From positions 248,001-312,000 of the forward strand of contig NZ_CAKMSR010000001.1 in the NCBI RefSeq assembly GCF_928381705.1: a DNA stretch of 64,000 nucleotides, written 5' to 3'. Both the position numbers and the translations under genes were made by a program. A model generated the notes under the pieces. It was given only the letters and a program-made list of their open reading frames with translations, was not told the DNA's origin and did no database searches. This stretch comes from Rothia nasimurium. Its GTDB lineage: Bacteria > Actinomycetota > Actinomycetes > Actinomycetales > Micrococcaceae. The stretch's first letter is position 1, and each line of letters opens with the position of its first letter. Shown piece after piece: positions 7,939 through 16,279 of this stretch.

Positions 7939-8712
7939 CTAGATGGAGTATTCCGGTGCTGCCCAGACAACGACCTCGGGGTGCTCGTAGAAGCGGTAGC
8001 CCTGGCCGCGCACGGTACGCACGGTATTCGACAGGCGCCCCAGCTTGGAGCGCAGACGGCGGATATGCACGTCAATGGTGCGCTCATTGGGGATTTCTTC
8101 AGCGTCACGCCACAGGCTGGTGAGCAGCTCCTCACGGGCAACGGTGCGCTGGCCGTTTTCAACCAGGTAGTTGAGGAGCTCAAACTCCTTGTAGGTGAGG
8201 TTGAGCAGTTCGCCGTCCAGGTAAACCTCGCGGCGGGAAAGATCAATCAGCACGCCCACTGAGTGGGTGGGCTTGGCGTCCTCGCCACCGTGATGAGCGG
8301 ACGCCGGTACCGCCTCAGGCTGGTAATGCACGGCAGTGGGGTCACCCAGCGCATTGCGGACAACCTCAAGGTCGCTACCCTGCGCATCGGCAGGGGCCAG
8401 CGCCACAGCTGCGTAGGACTCGGCGCCAGGCACCTGGTTCTGCACATAGGCGCGGGTATCTTGGACGATTCGCACCAAAGAGGTTCCATGGTTAGCGGCA
8501 GCTTCTTCGCTAAGGCCAACATAAATGACGAAGCCGCGAGCTTCGTTCTCCTGCGCAGCTGCGCGCGGAGGCTCAGGCTTGTAGGTCATAGGGCGAAGAT
8601 TAGCGGGCTGCTGCTTTGCAATACCACGGCTATGACCGGCTACACCCTGCTGGCGCTGAGCGGCAGAACGGTTGCGCTGCGAGATGTGAACATACCCCGG
8701 TGCACCTGACAT
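7939..8712 (-). CDS. winged-helix transcriptional regulator (OmpR/PhoB-type DNA-binding domain)
   Basis: A 257-residue protein whose C-terminal 90 residues are a Trans_reg_C winged helix: LTYKEFELLNYLVENGQ, then TVAREELLTSLW and the recognition helix ERTIDVHIRRLRSKLG, ending VRGQGYRF. The N-terminal half has no receiver-domain aspartate signature, so it is not a two-component regulator; it may sense something else or act constitutively. Similar proteins are common in Micrococcaceae. I start at 8712 (MSGAPGYVHIS) with GAGAAGG about 11 nt upstream rather than the ATG at 8745. Regulon unknown. Confidence 0.82.
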   Translation of the reverse strand: MSGAPGYVHISQRNRSAAQRQQGVAGHSRGIAKQQPANLRPMTYKPEPPRAAAQENEARGFVIYVGLSEEAAANHGTSLVRIVQDTRAYVQNQVPGAESYAAVALAPADAQGSDLEVVRNALGDPTAVHYQPEAVPASAHHGGEDAKPTHSVGVLIDLSRREVYLDGELLNLTYKEFELLNYLVENGQRTVAREELLTSLWRDAEEIPNERTIDVHIRRLRSKLGRLSNTVRTVRGQGYRFYEHPEVVVWAAPEYSI

Positions 8713-9170
8713 TTTGCCTACCTTCTCCCTGTATGAGTCGAGCATTAGTGTGTGGTTCCGCTAGAAAGCAAACCCCGTGTGCGGGTGGGCCTGCTGTCTA
8801 CTTTTAATCGTTGTCCGAATTTGTATTTAAAGCAAGTAATATTCGCGTATTTTTTCAACTTATCTGAGTCTAGCCTCTGGGTGGGCGTCAGCAAACATGA
8901 AAACCCTTACACCCCACGGCATACTTTTACACTCTAGGTTCTGAATAAAGCCTTGACACCCCCGGTTTTCTGCATATTTTTACCTACCGAAAAAACCAGA
9001 CAGCTAGAACGCCTGAAATTCAAATGTCAATACCTTTTTGTGGCCAAATCTCACCATGCAATATATTTGCCATCACGCACCGGGCCCGCAGCAGGCGTCC
9101 GCCCCTACAAAAACAGGGGCAGCCCGCCACCCGGCGAGCTACCCCTAGGCTAAAGGCAGTGGGCTAAACC
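8713..9170. other. AT-rich gene-free stretch with an orphan promoter-like sequence
   Basis: About 450 bp without a credible gene, markedly more AT-rich than its neighbours at 8800-9070. It must hold the promoter of the leftward winged-helix gene. On the plus strand TTGACA (8953-8958), a 16-nt spacer and TATTTT (8975-8980) make a good sigma-70-like promoter that points at upp's 3' end, with no gene behind it; it could drive a small or antisense RNA. Confidence 0.4.
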
Positions 9171-9809
9171 CTACTCAGCAACCCCATACAGGCGGTCGCC
9201 AGCATCCCCCAGGCCGGGAACAATGTAGGACTTCTCGTTGAGGCGCTCATCCTGGGCAGCCAGGAAGAGATCGATATTCTCAAGCCCATCCACGCCCTTT
9301 TCAAGAGCCTCGATACCTTCGGGGGCACCCAGAACACAGACGCAGGTGATCTGCTCAGCGCCGCGGGCACGCAGGAACTTAATGGCCTCAATCAGGGTGC
9401 CGCCGGTAGCCAGCATGGGGTCGAGCACGTAGACCTGACGGCCAGTGAGATCCTCGGGCAGGCGCTCGGCGTAGGTGACGATATCCAGGGTTTCCTCATT
9501 GCGGGCCATGCCCAGGAAGCCAACCTCAGCGGTGGGAATCAGCCGGGTCATGCCTTCCAGCATGCCCAGACCGGCGCGCAGGATCGGCACAATCAGGGGG
9601 CGGGGGTTGGCAATGTGAGAGCCAACAGTGGTAGCAACGGGGGTCTCAACCTCGCGAGGCTCAACACGAATCTCACGAGTGGCCTCGTAGGCCAGAAGGG
9701 TTACCAGCTCATCAACAAGCTGACGGAAGGTCGGAGAAGGGGTGTTCTTATCGCGAAGAACGGTAATTTTGTGGTCAACCAGGGGGTGGTCCAGAACTTT
9801 AATACGCAT
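9171..9809 (-). CDS. upp: uracil phosphoribosyltransferase
   Basis: A 212-residue enzyme that converts uracil and PRPP to UMP in pyrimidine salvage. The PRPP-binding loop reads [11 protein letters not shown] at residues 128-138, and the uracil-binding end GDAGDRLYG is at the C-terminus; [10 protein letters not shown] near residue 78 is also characteristic. Length equals that of the bacterial family. The start [11 protein letters not shown] is typical. It is the last chromosomal gene before the accessory region. Confidence 0.97.
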   Translation of the reverse strand: MRIKVLDHPLVDHKITVLRDKNTPSPTFRQLVDELVTLLAYEATREIRVEPREVETPVATTVGSHIANPRPLIVPILRAGLGMLEGMTRLIPTAEVGFLGMARNEETLDIVTYAERLPEDLTGRQVYVLDPMLATGGTLIEAIKFLRARGAEQITCVCVLGAPEGIEALEKGVDGLENIDLFLAAQDERLNEKSYIVPGLGDAGDRLYGVAE

Positions 9810-9837
9810 AGTTAAAAGCTACCACTGGGCGCCAGTC

Positions 9838-10034
9838 CGTGAAGAGTTGCCAGCCGACGCTGTGTTCGTGAGTGCCGCATGTGGCGGTCGGTGCCACGGT
9901 TATAGACACGATTAGTGTCGCTGCCTTTACGCATTTACGTGGTATTTATGTGCGGAAATGTTGCTGATGAGGTGTTTTGGGCATGAAAAACCCGCTCCCT
10001 CTAGCTCTCACTAGGGGAAACGGGTTTTTACCAC
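9838..10034. other. left junction: relic of an element end plus tRNA-type terminator
   Basis: No gene. TGCGGAAATGTTGC at 9951-9964, followed by GAT, GGTGTTTT and GAAAAA, is alignable with 33960-34001 just left of the intact tRNA-Ser, where element B ends. A hairpin with AAAAACCCG (9986-9994) and CGGGTTTTT (10021-10029) follows. From TTTTGGGCATG through the core, this segment repeats at about 19475-19557 with one indel and two substitutions. It therefore looks like the surviving end of an earlier integration rather than naive chromosome. Confidence 0.55.
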
Positions 10035-10057
10035 TGGCGGTGACGGAGGGATTTGAA
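10035..10057. repeat. attachment core, copy 1 (outer left end of element A)
   Basis: A 23-bp sequence beginning TGGCGGTGACGG and ending GGATTTGAA, identical to 19535-19557 and to 34048-34070, the last being the 3' end (T-arm, acceptor and CCA, minus strand) of the intact tRNA-Ser(CGA). It is the left attachment site of the array. Confidence 0.9.
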
Positions 10058-10152
10058 CTCTAAAAGACCCCCTAATCACACCCCCCACATCTGCTCTGAC
10101 TAGGGAAAATAGCTTATGGAGTTATAGGAAAATTACCGTTTGATAGGCAAAC

Positions 10153-10184
10153 GAGTATCACAGGAGTATCACGGCGAGTATCAC
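10153..10184. repeat. arm-type integrase sites, element A left end
   Basis: Three direct copies of GAGTATCAC at 10153, 10164 and 10176, one helical turn apart, between the core and the integrase stop. The same repeat recurs at the right end of the element (19446 and 19457, with an inverted partial copy at 19422-19429), as expected for the arm sites of a bivalent tyrosine integrase. Confidence 0.7.
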
Positions 10185-11326
10185 GAACCAGCGTTCTCGG
10201 CACCGCTTACAGCTGCCCTATAAGCCGCGTCCATAGCAGCCGACACCGTGCCTAGCTGAGACTCGAACAAGTCCGCGTACACATCAAGGGTCATAGCCGC
10301 CGACTCATGGCCCAACATTCTCTGAATCAGGTTCACCGGCGCACCCGAAGCCACCGCGAAAGACGCAGCAGAGTGCCGTAAATCGTGCGGAGTAATGTGC
10401 TTCTCGATACCCGCAGCAGCAACAGCCTTGATAAACCAACCGCTCTGAGACTGCGGGCGCTTTAACAGGCTGCCATCCGGTTCGGTGAACACCGCAGCCG
10501 CCCCAATCTTGCCCCGGCACGCTGCCCGCAAATGCTCGCTAATGAACGGCGGGAACGGCACCAACCGCGCCTTACCGCTCTTAGGGGCACCCTCTTGGAC
10601 TTTGTGCGGGGTCAGCTCCACAAGGTTGCGAGAGATACGCAGCACCCCGGCCATGAAATCAACATCTTGCACCTGTAGCCCCGTGGCTTCACCCCACCGT
10701 ATGCCGGTATAGGCCAGGGTGTAAATAAGTTCAGGGCGACCGGACGCAGCGGCGAGCGCCCCAATCTGCTCATGGGTCAGGTAGACGTTGGAGCGCTTGG
10801 ACTTTTTGGGGAGCTTCACACCCCGGGCAGGGTTTACCAACAGGCGCTTGTCTTTAACCGCGTCATCTAGCACCCCGGCTAGAATCTCATGGCACCGTAT
10901 GACCATAGACGCACCGACCGCTTTGCGCCCGCTGGCTGTGGTGCCGCGCTGTAAATCGGCTATCCATGCTTCTACTTCTGTAGGGAGGATAGTTTTCAGG
11001 GTGCGGTTGCCCCAGACGGGCAGGACGTGGTTACGGTATGCAGCTTCTAGGGGCCGGTATGAAGAGGGCCTGAGACTCGTTTCTTTCTTGTGCAGCCATG
11101 CCGGGGCTAACTGCCCGACCGTGGCGCGGGAGTCTGAGGGGGTCACATACTCGTTGCGTGAGATAGCGACCTCAACGCCGCTTAGAAACTGTAGGGCTTC
11201 TGCCTTGGTCTTGAACCCGCGTTTGAACGTCCACTTACCCTCTGGTGTCTTGTACTTGACGGCCCAGCGGGTGCGGTCACGCTCGTTACGCCCGTTCTTA
11301 ACCTCGTACTTGTGAACCGAAGCCAT
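10181..11326 (-). CDS. int: tyrosine recombinase (integrase) of element A
   Basis: A 381-residue site-specific recombinase that should integrate and excise element A at tRNA-Ser. An arm-binding N-terminal domain (residues 1-60) and a SAM-like core-binding domain (65-165) precede the catalytic domain. Catalytic residues are visible: R210 in YTGIRWGEA, H314 and R317 in HDLRH, H340 in MLGHES, and the nucleophile Y350 in DVYADLF. It lies next to the left core and is transcribed toward it. ATG at 11326 is 2 nt from the stop of the repressor gene, so the two form an operon. It is clearly related to the element B integrase; the C-terminal 100 residues are nearly the same. Confidence 0.95.
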   Translation of the reverse strand: MASVHKYEVKNGRNERDRTRWAVKYKTPEGKWTFKRGFKTKAEALQFLSGVEVAISRNEYVTPSDSRATVGQLAPAWLHKKETSLRPSSYRPLEAAYRNHVLPVWGNRTLKTILPTEVEAWIADLQRGTTASGRKAVGASMVIRCHEILAGVLDDAVKDKRLLVNPARGVKLPKKSKRSNVYLTHEQIGALAAASGRPELIYTLAYTGIRWGEATGLQVQDVDFMAGVLRISRNLVELTPHKVQEGAPKSGKARLVPFPPFISEHLRAACRGKIGAAAVFTEPDGSLLKRPQSQSGWFIKAVAAAGIEKHITPHDLRHSAASFAVASGAPVNLIQRMLGHESAAMTLDVYADLFESQLGTVSAAMDAAYRAAVSGAENAGS

Positions 11327-11328
11327 GA

Positions 11329-12048
11329 CTATTCCTCGCCCATGAGCTTTTTGATGAACTCAGGGGTGTATAAGTCTTCCAAGAAATCAGGATAGGAACC
11401 AACTGGGAGCCTATAAAACTCATCGTCAATAGGACGAACACCAAATAACTCAGCAACAAAATCATCTGAGTGTTCCATCTGTTCAGCAAAAGGAACCCCC
11501 CTATTACCAATCTCCCCATAAAGAAGTTGCTGAAAGACAATGCTCAGGAGTTCAGGAGTAAGAGGGGGTTGTATGTACTCTTCATACGCTTCACGCTCTA
11601 GCGAGTTATCAAACGTTACAGGTGTACCCTCACTATCCAGCAGCTCAAAATAATCTCGAATACCCGACCGGCTAACGACCAAACTAGAGAGCCACTTTTT
11701 CACCTGCTTACGTCCGTTTTGAGCGCCATCTACATAGTCTTTGAGATTTGATAATCGCACCGCTTGCAACTGGCTTTTTCTATCAACAGGTGATGAAGCG
11801 GCGAAAGACTCAACTGGGACATCAAAGAGTGCTGAAAGCTCTAGTGCTTCATCTAACTGAAGTGCCCTAAGCCCCTCCTCTGTTCGCTTCACTTTCATCG
11901 CGTTGTAGCCCTCTAGCCCGGGGCGGCCTGACAACTCTCTCACAAGGTCTGCCCGTGTCCACCCACGCCGCTCACGGTATTCCCGCAGACGTTCACCAAT
12001 GATTTTTTTGCGGTCTATCTCTTCCATAAGAAAAACACTAGCGTGCAT
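11329..12048 (-). CDS. XRE-family HTH regulator, probable repressor of element A
   Basis: A 239-residue protein with an N-terminal helix-turn-helix of the XRE/Cro type (about residues 15-75: IGERLREYRERRGWTRADLV ... AMKVKRTEEGLRALQLDEA ... LFDVPVESF) and an unrecognised C-terminal region of 150 residues that may sense an inducer. It faces the excisionase-like gene across an 83-bp intergenic region with repeats, the usual layout of an integration control switch. No strong ribosome site is seen before either ATG at 12048 or 12027; the mRNA may be leaderless. Element B has a counterpart (29827-30450). Confidence 0.8.
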   Translation of the reverse strand: MHASVFLMEEIDRKKIIGERLREYRERRGWTRADLVRELSGRPGLEGYNAMKVKRTEEGLRALQLDEALELSALFDVPVESFAASSPVDRKSQLQAVRLSNLKDYVDGAQNGRKQVKKWLSSLVVSRSGIRDYFELLDSEGTPVTFDNSLEREAYEEYIQPPLTPELLSIVFQQLLYGEIGNRGVPFAEQMEHSDDFVAELFGVRPIDDEFYRLPVGSYPDFLEDLYTPEFIKKLMGEE

Positions 12049-12131
12049 TTATTGCAATGCAACGCACATTCTGTTAGTGTTGCTGATAAATAACGAACTG
12101 TTAGTTGCTCACATTTTGTTAGGAGCTTGGA
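12049..12131. promoter_or_regulatory. divergent control region with operator-like repeats, element A
   Basis: Between repressor and excisionase. CTGTTAGTGTTGCT (12071-12084) and CTGTTAGTTGCT (12098-12109) are near-identical direct repeats, with a third partial TTGTTAG overlapping the downstream ribosome site. TTGCAATGCAA (12052-12062) is a perfect 11-bp palindrome. These are candidate operators for the XRE protein. Confidence 0.5.
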
Positions 12132-12374
12132 ATGGAGCTAGACACCGAAGCCCGCCACAACATCGGCAACCCCGCCCTTGCCCAGCGTCTAGGGATAACC
12201 GTCCCAGCACTCGTAACCCTACGCAGTAGGGGCGGCGACCTGCCCCCATCGTTCAAGGTAGGCCGCCACGTCCGCTACCGGCTCGAAGACGTAGAACGCT
12301 GGGAACGCGAACAGGTAGAAAAAGAAACCGCCCGCCGCGCCGCAGCCGCCGCCCAGCAGACGGCCACCGCTTAA
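12132..12374 (+). CDS. excisionase-like HTH DNA-binding protein
   Basis: An 80-residue protein with a MerR/AlpA-type winged helix-turn-helix: NPALAQRLGITVPALVTLRS, then FKVGRHVRYRLEDVERWERE. This pattern (recognition helix followed by a wing reading VRYR-x-EDVxxW) is typical of excisionases (recombination directionality factors) and of small phage regulators. The C-terminal 20 residues are Ala/Arg-rich. AGGAGCTTGGA provides a good ribosome site. Its position as first rightward gene opposite the repressor fits a role in excision or in switching on the element. Confidence 0.75.
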   Translation: MELDTEARHNIGNPALAQRLGITVPALVTLRSRGGDLPPSFKVGRHVRYRLEDVERWEREQVEKETARRAAAAAQQTATA

Positions 12375-12489
12375 AAGAATTGCCCCGACCACTCACAGAG
12401 CAGCCGGGGCCAGAAGAAAAAAGACCGCGCACCAGCCGACCAAAGCGAGCGCGGTAATCAAACCATCAACCAAGGAGGAACAACCCCCC

Positions 12490-12804
12490 ATGACTGACAC
12501 CAACCAGCTTACCATTACCCACCCCGACCTACCCGGGGCAATCTTCCAGCCCCGCCCCGACACAGACGGGCACAGTGTCGCCTACTGGGGTGCTCACCTC
12601 TTCATGGGAGGGGCGACCGTCTGTGAAACCATCATCGGCACCCACGGGGATAACCCGCGCTACATCGTGGACACACCAGAGGTAGGGGACGGAATGACCA
12701 TCGACCAGCTTCATGAGTTTGTTGCCACCATCAACGCCTACTACGCCGCCGTGACCCGTGACCGCGCCCATCACCCCGAAACCTCGCAGAAGAAAGGAGC
12801 CTAG
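12490..12804 (+). CDS. hypothetical protein, element A
   Basis: A 104-residue acidic soluble protein that I do not recognise. It has no Cys motif apart from a single CETI, no membrane segment and no signal peptide. The segment PDLPGAIFQPRPDTDG followed by HEFVATINAYY suggests a small mixed alpha/beta fold. AAGGAGGAAC 8 nt upstream is an excellent ribosome site, so the gene is expressed. It is the first of a tight run of five genes (12490-14231), spaced or overlapped by a few bases, presumably one operon. Confidence 0.7.
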   Translation: MTDTNQLTITHPDLPGAIFQPRPDTDGHSVAYWGAHLFMGGATVCETIIGTHGDNPRYIVDTPEVGDGMTIDQLHEFVATINAYYAAVTRDRAHHPETSQKKGA

Positions 12805-12807
12805 CCC

Positions 12808-13095
12808 GTGACCGTGCATGAGCTGACCCCCGAAGATTTGAACCAACTACGCACCGCCCCTACCCCGCCGCAGGGTGTGACCTTGCTGCACTACTTCCAC
12901 AGCCACCGCCCCACGGCCCCGGCCCTGTGTGGTGAGCAGCCGCAGGGAGGAACCTGGGAGCACCATTACCGGCCCGGCACCACCGCTTATACCGCAGGCG
13001 GGAAGCTGGCCCCGCAGTTTGAGATTTGCCCACTGTGCCAGGTGCGTTATTCCTACCTGCCTACCGCCCGGCCTGTAGGAGGTGGTGCCCAGTGA
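12808..13095 (+). CDS. small putative zinc-binding protein, element A
   Basis: A 95-residue protein starting with GTG, 3 nt after the previous stop. It holds LLHYFHSH, then ALCGEQPQGG, and at the C-terminus ICPLCQVRY, a His/Cys plus CxxC arrangement expected to bind one zinc. Element B encodes a protein with the same layout (27295-27609: MLCG ... LVCAECYQL), so this is a shared module of both elements. Such small Cys-His proteins are common in actinophages and their relatives, but the role is not known. Its last 4 nt (GTGA) overlap the next start. Confidence 0.7.
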   Translation: MTVHELTPEDLNQLRTAPTPPQGVTLLHYFHSHRPTAPALCGEQPQGGTWEHHYRPGTTAYTAGGKLAPQFEICPLCQVRYSYLPTARPVGGGAQ

Positions 13096-13379
13096 CCGCC
13101 GCTCTTGCTCTTACCGCCCTGCCAGATGTTTCCGAGCCAGCCCCGAACCGTAGGGAGCGCCGCCGTAAAAGCCCCACCCGCAGGGCAGACACCACCCGGT
13201 TCTACTCCCCCGCCCAGCTGCACGAACTCACCGGCATACCAGTGAACACCCTGGCTGTGTGGCGACACCGAAAGTACATGTTCGACTACCACCGCATAGG
13301 CGGCCATGTGCTCTACGACCGGGAGCATGTGGAGCAGGTTCTAGCCCAGCACATCATTACCGCTAACGCCGACTACTAG
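13092..13379 (+). CDS. HTH DNA-binding protein (MerR/excisionase-like)
   Basis: A 95-residue basic protein. After a disordered Arg-rich N-terminus comes RFYSPAQLHELTGIPVNTL, AVWRHRKYM and YHRIGGHVLYDREHVEQVL, a winged helix-turn-helix of the excisionase/HTH_17 type. It is clearly homologous to the element B protein at 28997-29317 (RLYTPKEVQDLTGVPVSTL). I take the GTG at 13092, which overlaps the previous stop by 4 nt, rather than an ATG at 13026 inside the preceding gene. As a second HTH protein in the element it may regulate replication or be the true directionality factor. Confidence 0.75.
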   Translation: MTAALALTALPDVSEPAPNRRERRRKSPTRRADTTRFYSPAQLHELTGIPVNTLAVWRHRKYMFDYHRIGGHVLYDREHVEQVLAQHIITANADY

Positions 13380-13395
13380 AAAGGAAACCCGGCCT

Positions 13396-13824
13396 ATGAC
13401 GATTACACCGGCCACTCCCCCGAAGCCTGTAGCGCCGGACGCTCTGACCCTATGGCGGGCGCGGGTACAGGTAGCCATTCTTGAAGACCTGACCAGCACC
13501 GGAACCTGTGTTGCTGACAACCTGCACAGGGTTGGGGAACCCACCAATGCACGGCGTTGGGGCGGGGCATTTGCTGACCCTGTGGTGCGTCCTCTTATGC
13601 GCCATGCCGGTTACACCCGCTCTACCCGCAGACAGCGCCACGGCGGGCCGGTAGGGGTCTGGGCACTACGCCCAGGAATGGAGCAAGAGGCCCGCAACCG
13701 CCTAGACGCTGCCCGCGTTATCCTCGACCATCTCGAAGCCTTACAAGGGGACGGGGACACCCTACCTATTGCACCGGCACCCCGAACCCTGCCCACCCAT
13801 CTCACCCGAAAGGACAACCAATAA
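13396..13824 (+). CDS. hypothetical protein, element A
   Basis: A 142-residue basic protein, not recognised. The central part, NLHRVGEPTNARRWGGAFAD followed by VVRPLMRHAGYTRSTRR, looks like a helix-turn-helix or nuclease-like helical fold, but no catalytic motif is evident. AAAGGAAACC precedes the ATG. Its stop overlaps the next start by one base (TAATG), so translation is coupled to 13824-14231. Confidence 0.65.
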   Translation: MTITPATPPKPVAPDALTLWRARVQVAILEDLTSTGTCVADNLHRVGEPTNARRWGGAFADPVVRPLMRHAGYTRSTRRQRHGGPVGVWALRPGMEQEARNRLDAARVILDHLEALQGDGDTLPIAPAPRTLPTHLTRKDNQ

Positions 13825-14231
13825 TGACCACCACCGCAAACCAGACCCGCCACCACATCACCAACCTACTTGCCGCAGGCGAACCACTGACCGAAGCCCA
13901 GACCAAGGAGGTCCCCTACTGTGCAGGCATGAACGCCGCAGACTACATTGTTCGCCACTACGCCGCAGCCCTGGAAAACATCGAAGCGATAACGCCCAGC
14001 CCTGCCCGTGCCGCCCAGCTCCTACAGGCATACACCACCGTTTTCCTGAACCGTGAGCCGTGGACTAACTACACCAACGCCGCCACCGTTAGCCGTCTGA
14101 ACCTGTCAGCAGCTGACCTTACAGACCTCGAACGCGCCGGGGTTATCGAAGCTGCCCCGACCGATACCGGCGACACTGATTACTACCTAGCGGCCTACGC
14201 CCAGTTAGACGAACCCGAAACCAGCAACTAA
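13824..14231 (+). CDS. hypothetical protein, element A (paralogous C-terminus with next gene)
   Basis: A 135-residue, Thr/Ala-rich, mainly helical acidic protein of unknown function. Its C-terminus, NLSAADLTDLERAGVIEAA followed by TDYYLAAYAQLDE, resembles the end of the next protein (LLSEDDYTALEKAGLIAPM ... ASYHLTLFAGEE), so the two share a C-terminal module. The start overlaps the upstream stop (TAATG) and GAAAGGA lies 10 nt upstream. No signal or membrane segment. Confidence 0.65.
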   Translation: MTTTANQTRHHITNLLAAGEPLTEAQTKEVPYCAGMNAADYIVRHYAAALENIEAITPSPARAAQLLQAYTTVFLNREPWTNYTNAATVSRLNLSAADLTDLERAGVIEAAPTDTGDTDYYLAAYAQLDEPETSN

Positions 14232-14247
14232 TTAAGGAGTCCCCCAA

Positions 14248-15003
14248 ATGACCGCCACCACCGCAGCCATGACCACCGATAACCTCGACAGCCTGACCGC
14301 GCTCGCAGACCTTGAAACCGCATACGGCTACGGGCTAGACCTGGAACCAGTAGCCCCCGGCGAATGGTTCACCAAGCGCCACAAGACCGAACCCGATAAC
14401 GGGCAAGCTCTACGCTTCAACGCCCTTATGCTGCACCGCGACCTACTCGAAGCCGAAACCGCCAAAGAGTCCCGCCCTACCGCAGCCGATACCCGGGAGT
14501 TCTACGACCAATACAAGACCTCCCCCAATGATGTGCCCCGCTACCTGCTGCACCATATCGACTACGACAAGATTACCGGGGGCGCGTCCGTTGTCCTCGG
14601 AGTCACCAAAGATATGACCCTCGATACTCAGGGGGTTAAGGCGCTATTAGGCTACCTGTACCAGGTCACAGACGAGCTAGAAGCGCAGCGCAGCAGCGAG
14701 CGCCCCCGCAATATCGCCTTGCACCTGCTGGAAGCTGCCGACCGTATCGAAGAGTACGCCGTCAAAACAGATTCAGAGAACTGGTTAGATGTTGCCGGGC
14801 ACCTGTTCGCCCAGTACCTCGTTATCTTCTCAGCCCGGGAGTATCAGGACGACTTCACCCCTATTGAGTACCTGGAGGACGCGCTGTTATCTGAGGACGA
14901 TTACACGGCCCTGGAAAAGGCTGGTCTTATTGCCCCAATGGTAGACGCTGCAACCGGAAACCTAGCGTCCTACCACCTGACCCTGTTCGCCGGGGAGGAA
15001 TAA
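14248..15003 (+). CDS. hypothetical protein, element A
   Basis: A 251-residue acidic, helical, soluble protein that I do not recognise. It contains YLLHHIDYDKITGGASVVLG mid-protein and the same C-terminal module as the preceding gene (TALEKAGLIAP ... YHLTLF). AATTAAGGAGTCC supplies a strong ribosome site 8 nt upstream of the ATG. It ends the run of small genes; 246 bp without a convincing gene separate it from the Rep-like gene, apart from tiny readings around 15206-15247 that may be leader peptides. Confidence 0.65.
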   Translation: MTATTAAMTTDNLDSLTALADLETAYGYGLDLEPVAPGEWFTKRHKTEPDNGQALRFNALMLHRDLLEAETAKESRPTAADTREFYDQYKTSPNDVPRYLLHHIDYDKITGGASVVLGVTKDMTLDTQGVKALLGYLYQVTDELEAQRSSERPRNIALHLLEAADRIEEYAVKTDSENWLDVAGHLFAQYLVIFSAREYQDDFTPIEYLEDALLSEDDYTALEKAGLIAPMVDAATGNLASYHLTLFAGEE

Positions 15004-15249
15004 CCGCCCCCACCCTCAGCACGGGTGCAGGTAAGGCACCCCGGCCCCCTGCACTCGATACCCGGGGCGCTTGACCGGCCACACCAGCCAGCGAGCGCCC
15101 CACCCCGGGGAACGCGAACACACCCTTGGAAACAAATAGAGCAGCAGCCCACCCGTTCGAGCGCCACCAGAAGAACCGGCGGGCCAGCGGAAAGGAAACT
15201 AGCCCATGAATCAACAGAATGAGTAACCAGGAAAGAGAGGTGAAAGGTA

Positions 15250-15993
15250 GTGAGAGCTGAACATGTAGTGAAAAAGTCCTTGGAAGAAATCGCGTATAGT
15301 CCGCACTATCGAGTAGTGCTTGCTATGGGCGTGTACGGGCTTACCCCTGTTGCGAAACTGGTTCTAGTCAGCATTGCCGAAGCCACCAACACAGACCACG
15401 GCGGGGCGAGCTGGTACTCGCAGGCCACTATTGCAGCTGAGATAGGTTGCAGCCGTGAAACCGTAAATAGGGCCTTTCACGAACTTATGTGGCGGGGGCT
15501 TATCAGTCGTCACGGCGGCGATATGCGTATCTTTCGCACTAGTGAAAAGCTGCCAGTCTCGAAGTCGTCTAAAGCGTATCTGAACTTACAAGAGCTTATA
15601 GCACAGTGTGACCCGGTGACAGGCGAGCAGCTGGCTCGGGAGTTCAAGGCCCAGGAATCTGCAAAACGAAAGCGAAAGGCAGTGCGGCGTGACCGTGTAT
15701 CTCACTCTCACCTGAACGATGTACCAGAGCCGCGACCGCCCGCCCAGGTGTGGGAGGAACCGGCCCATCAGGTGGAGCCAGCGGGCGACCTGCCAGACCT
15801 CGAAGAAACCACCTCGGAACAGCTACCCCCGTTGTCTCTAGCTGACACCTCGAAGCCGGTAGAGTCTGTTGCTCTGGTCAGTGGTAGCCAGCAGGATAAC
15901 GGGAAGTCTCACCCGTGGTTTGAGTCTGAGGACTTAGAAGCCGAGAAAGCTAGACAGTTAGCGGCCCTGGCTCGTTATGAGGAATCGGCCTAG
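15250..15993 (+). CDS. winged-helix replication-initiator-like protein, element A
   Basis: A 247-residue protein with an N-terminal HTH_36-type winged helix: YGLTPVAKLVLVSIAEATN, SWYSQATIAAEIGCSRETV, NRAFHELMWRGLISRHGG. The basic middle (KAQESAKRKRKAVRRDR) and acidic, Pro-rich C-terminal half look flexible. This arrangement, with iterons and palindromes directly downstream, fits a replication initiator that binds its own origin, but a transcriptional role cannot be excluded. It starts with GTG. Element B's counterpart (24004-25239) also begins with a winged helix but has its iterons inside the gene. Confidence 0.65.
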   Translation: MRAEHVVKKSLEEIAYSPHYRVVLAMGVYGLTPVAKLVLVSIAEATNTDHGGASWYSQATIAAEIGCSRETVNRAFHELMWRGLISRHGGDMRIFRTSEKLPVSKSSKAYLNLQELIAQCDPVTGEQLAREFKAQESAKRKRKAVRRDRVSHSHLNDVPEPRPPAQVWEEPAHQVEPAGDLPDLEETTSEQLPPLSLADTSKPVESVALVSGSQQDNGKSHPWFESEDLEAEKARQLAALARYEESA

Positions 15994-16082
15994 CGTGGTT
16001 GAGTAGGGCACCCCTTGAACGTGTTTCAGGGGGTGCTTTTCTATGCCCTGTTAAGTCCTGCCCCGCCGTAGGTTTAGGTTAG

Positions 16083-16270
16083 GCGCTCGCACCTGTGCAA
16101 CCCCCTCGCAGGGGCGCGACCCTCGCAATATGCGACCCCTCGCAGGAAGTAAATAGCCTAGTCAGTTGGGGGAACATGACACCTGTGTCAGGTGACAAAT
16201 TGTCACCCCCTGACAACAGTGTCACGCCGCTACGTCATTTTGACGTATACGTCACCCCTGACGTACGTCA
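16083..16270. repeat. dense array of perfect palindromes, element A
   Basis: Upstream of the iterons lie CCCCTCGCAGGGG (about 16102) and two further CCTCGCA copies, then TGACACCTGTGTCA (16177-16190), GGTGACAAATTGTCACC (16191-16207), TGACAACAGTGTCA (16211-16224), ACGTCATTTTGACGT (16232-16246), GACGTATACGTC (16242-16253) and TGACGTACGTCA (16259-16270). All share TGAC/GTCA half-sites. The array is too dense to be chance and is a candidate binding site for Rep or a partition/regulatory protein. Confidence 0.75.
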
Positions 16271-16279
16271 AACCAGGTC

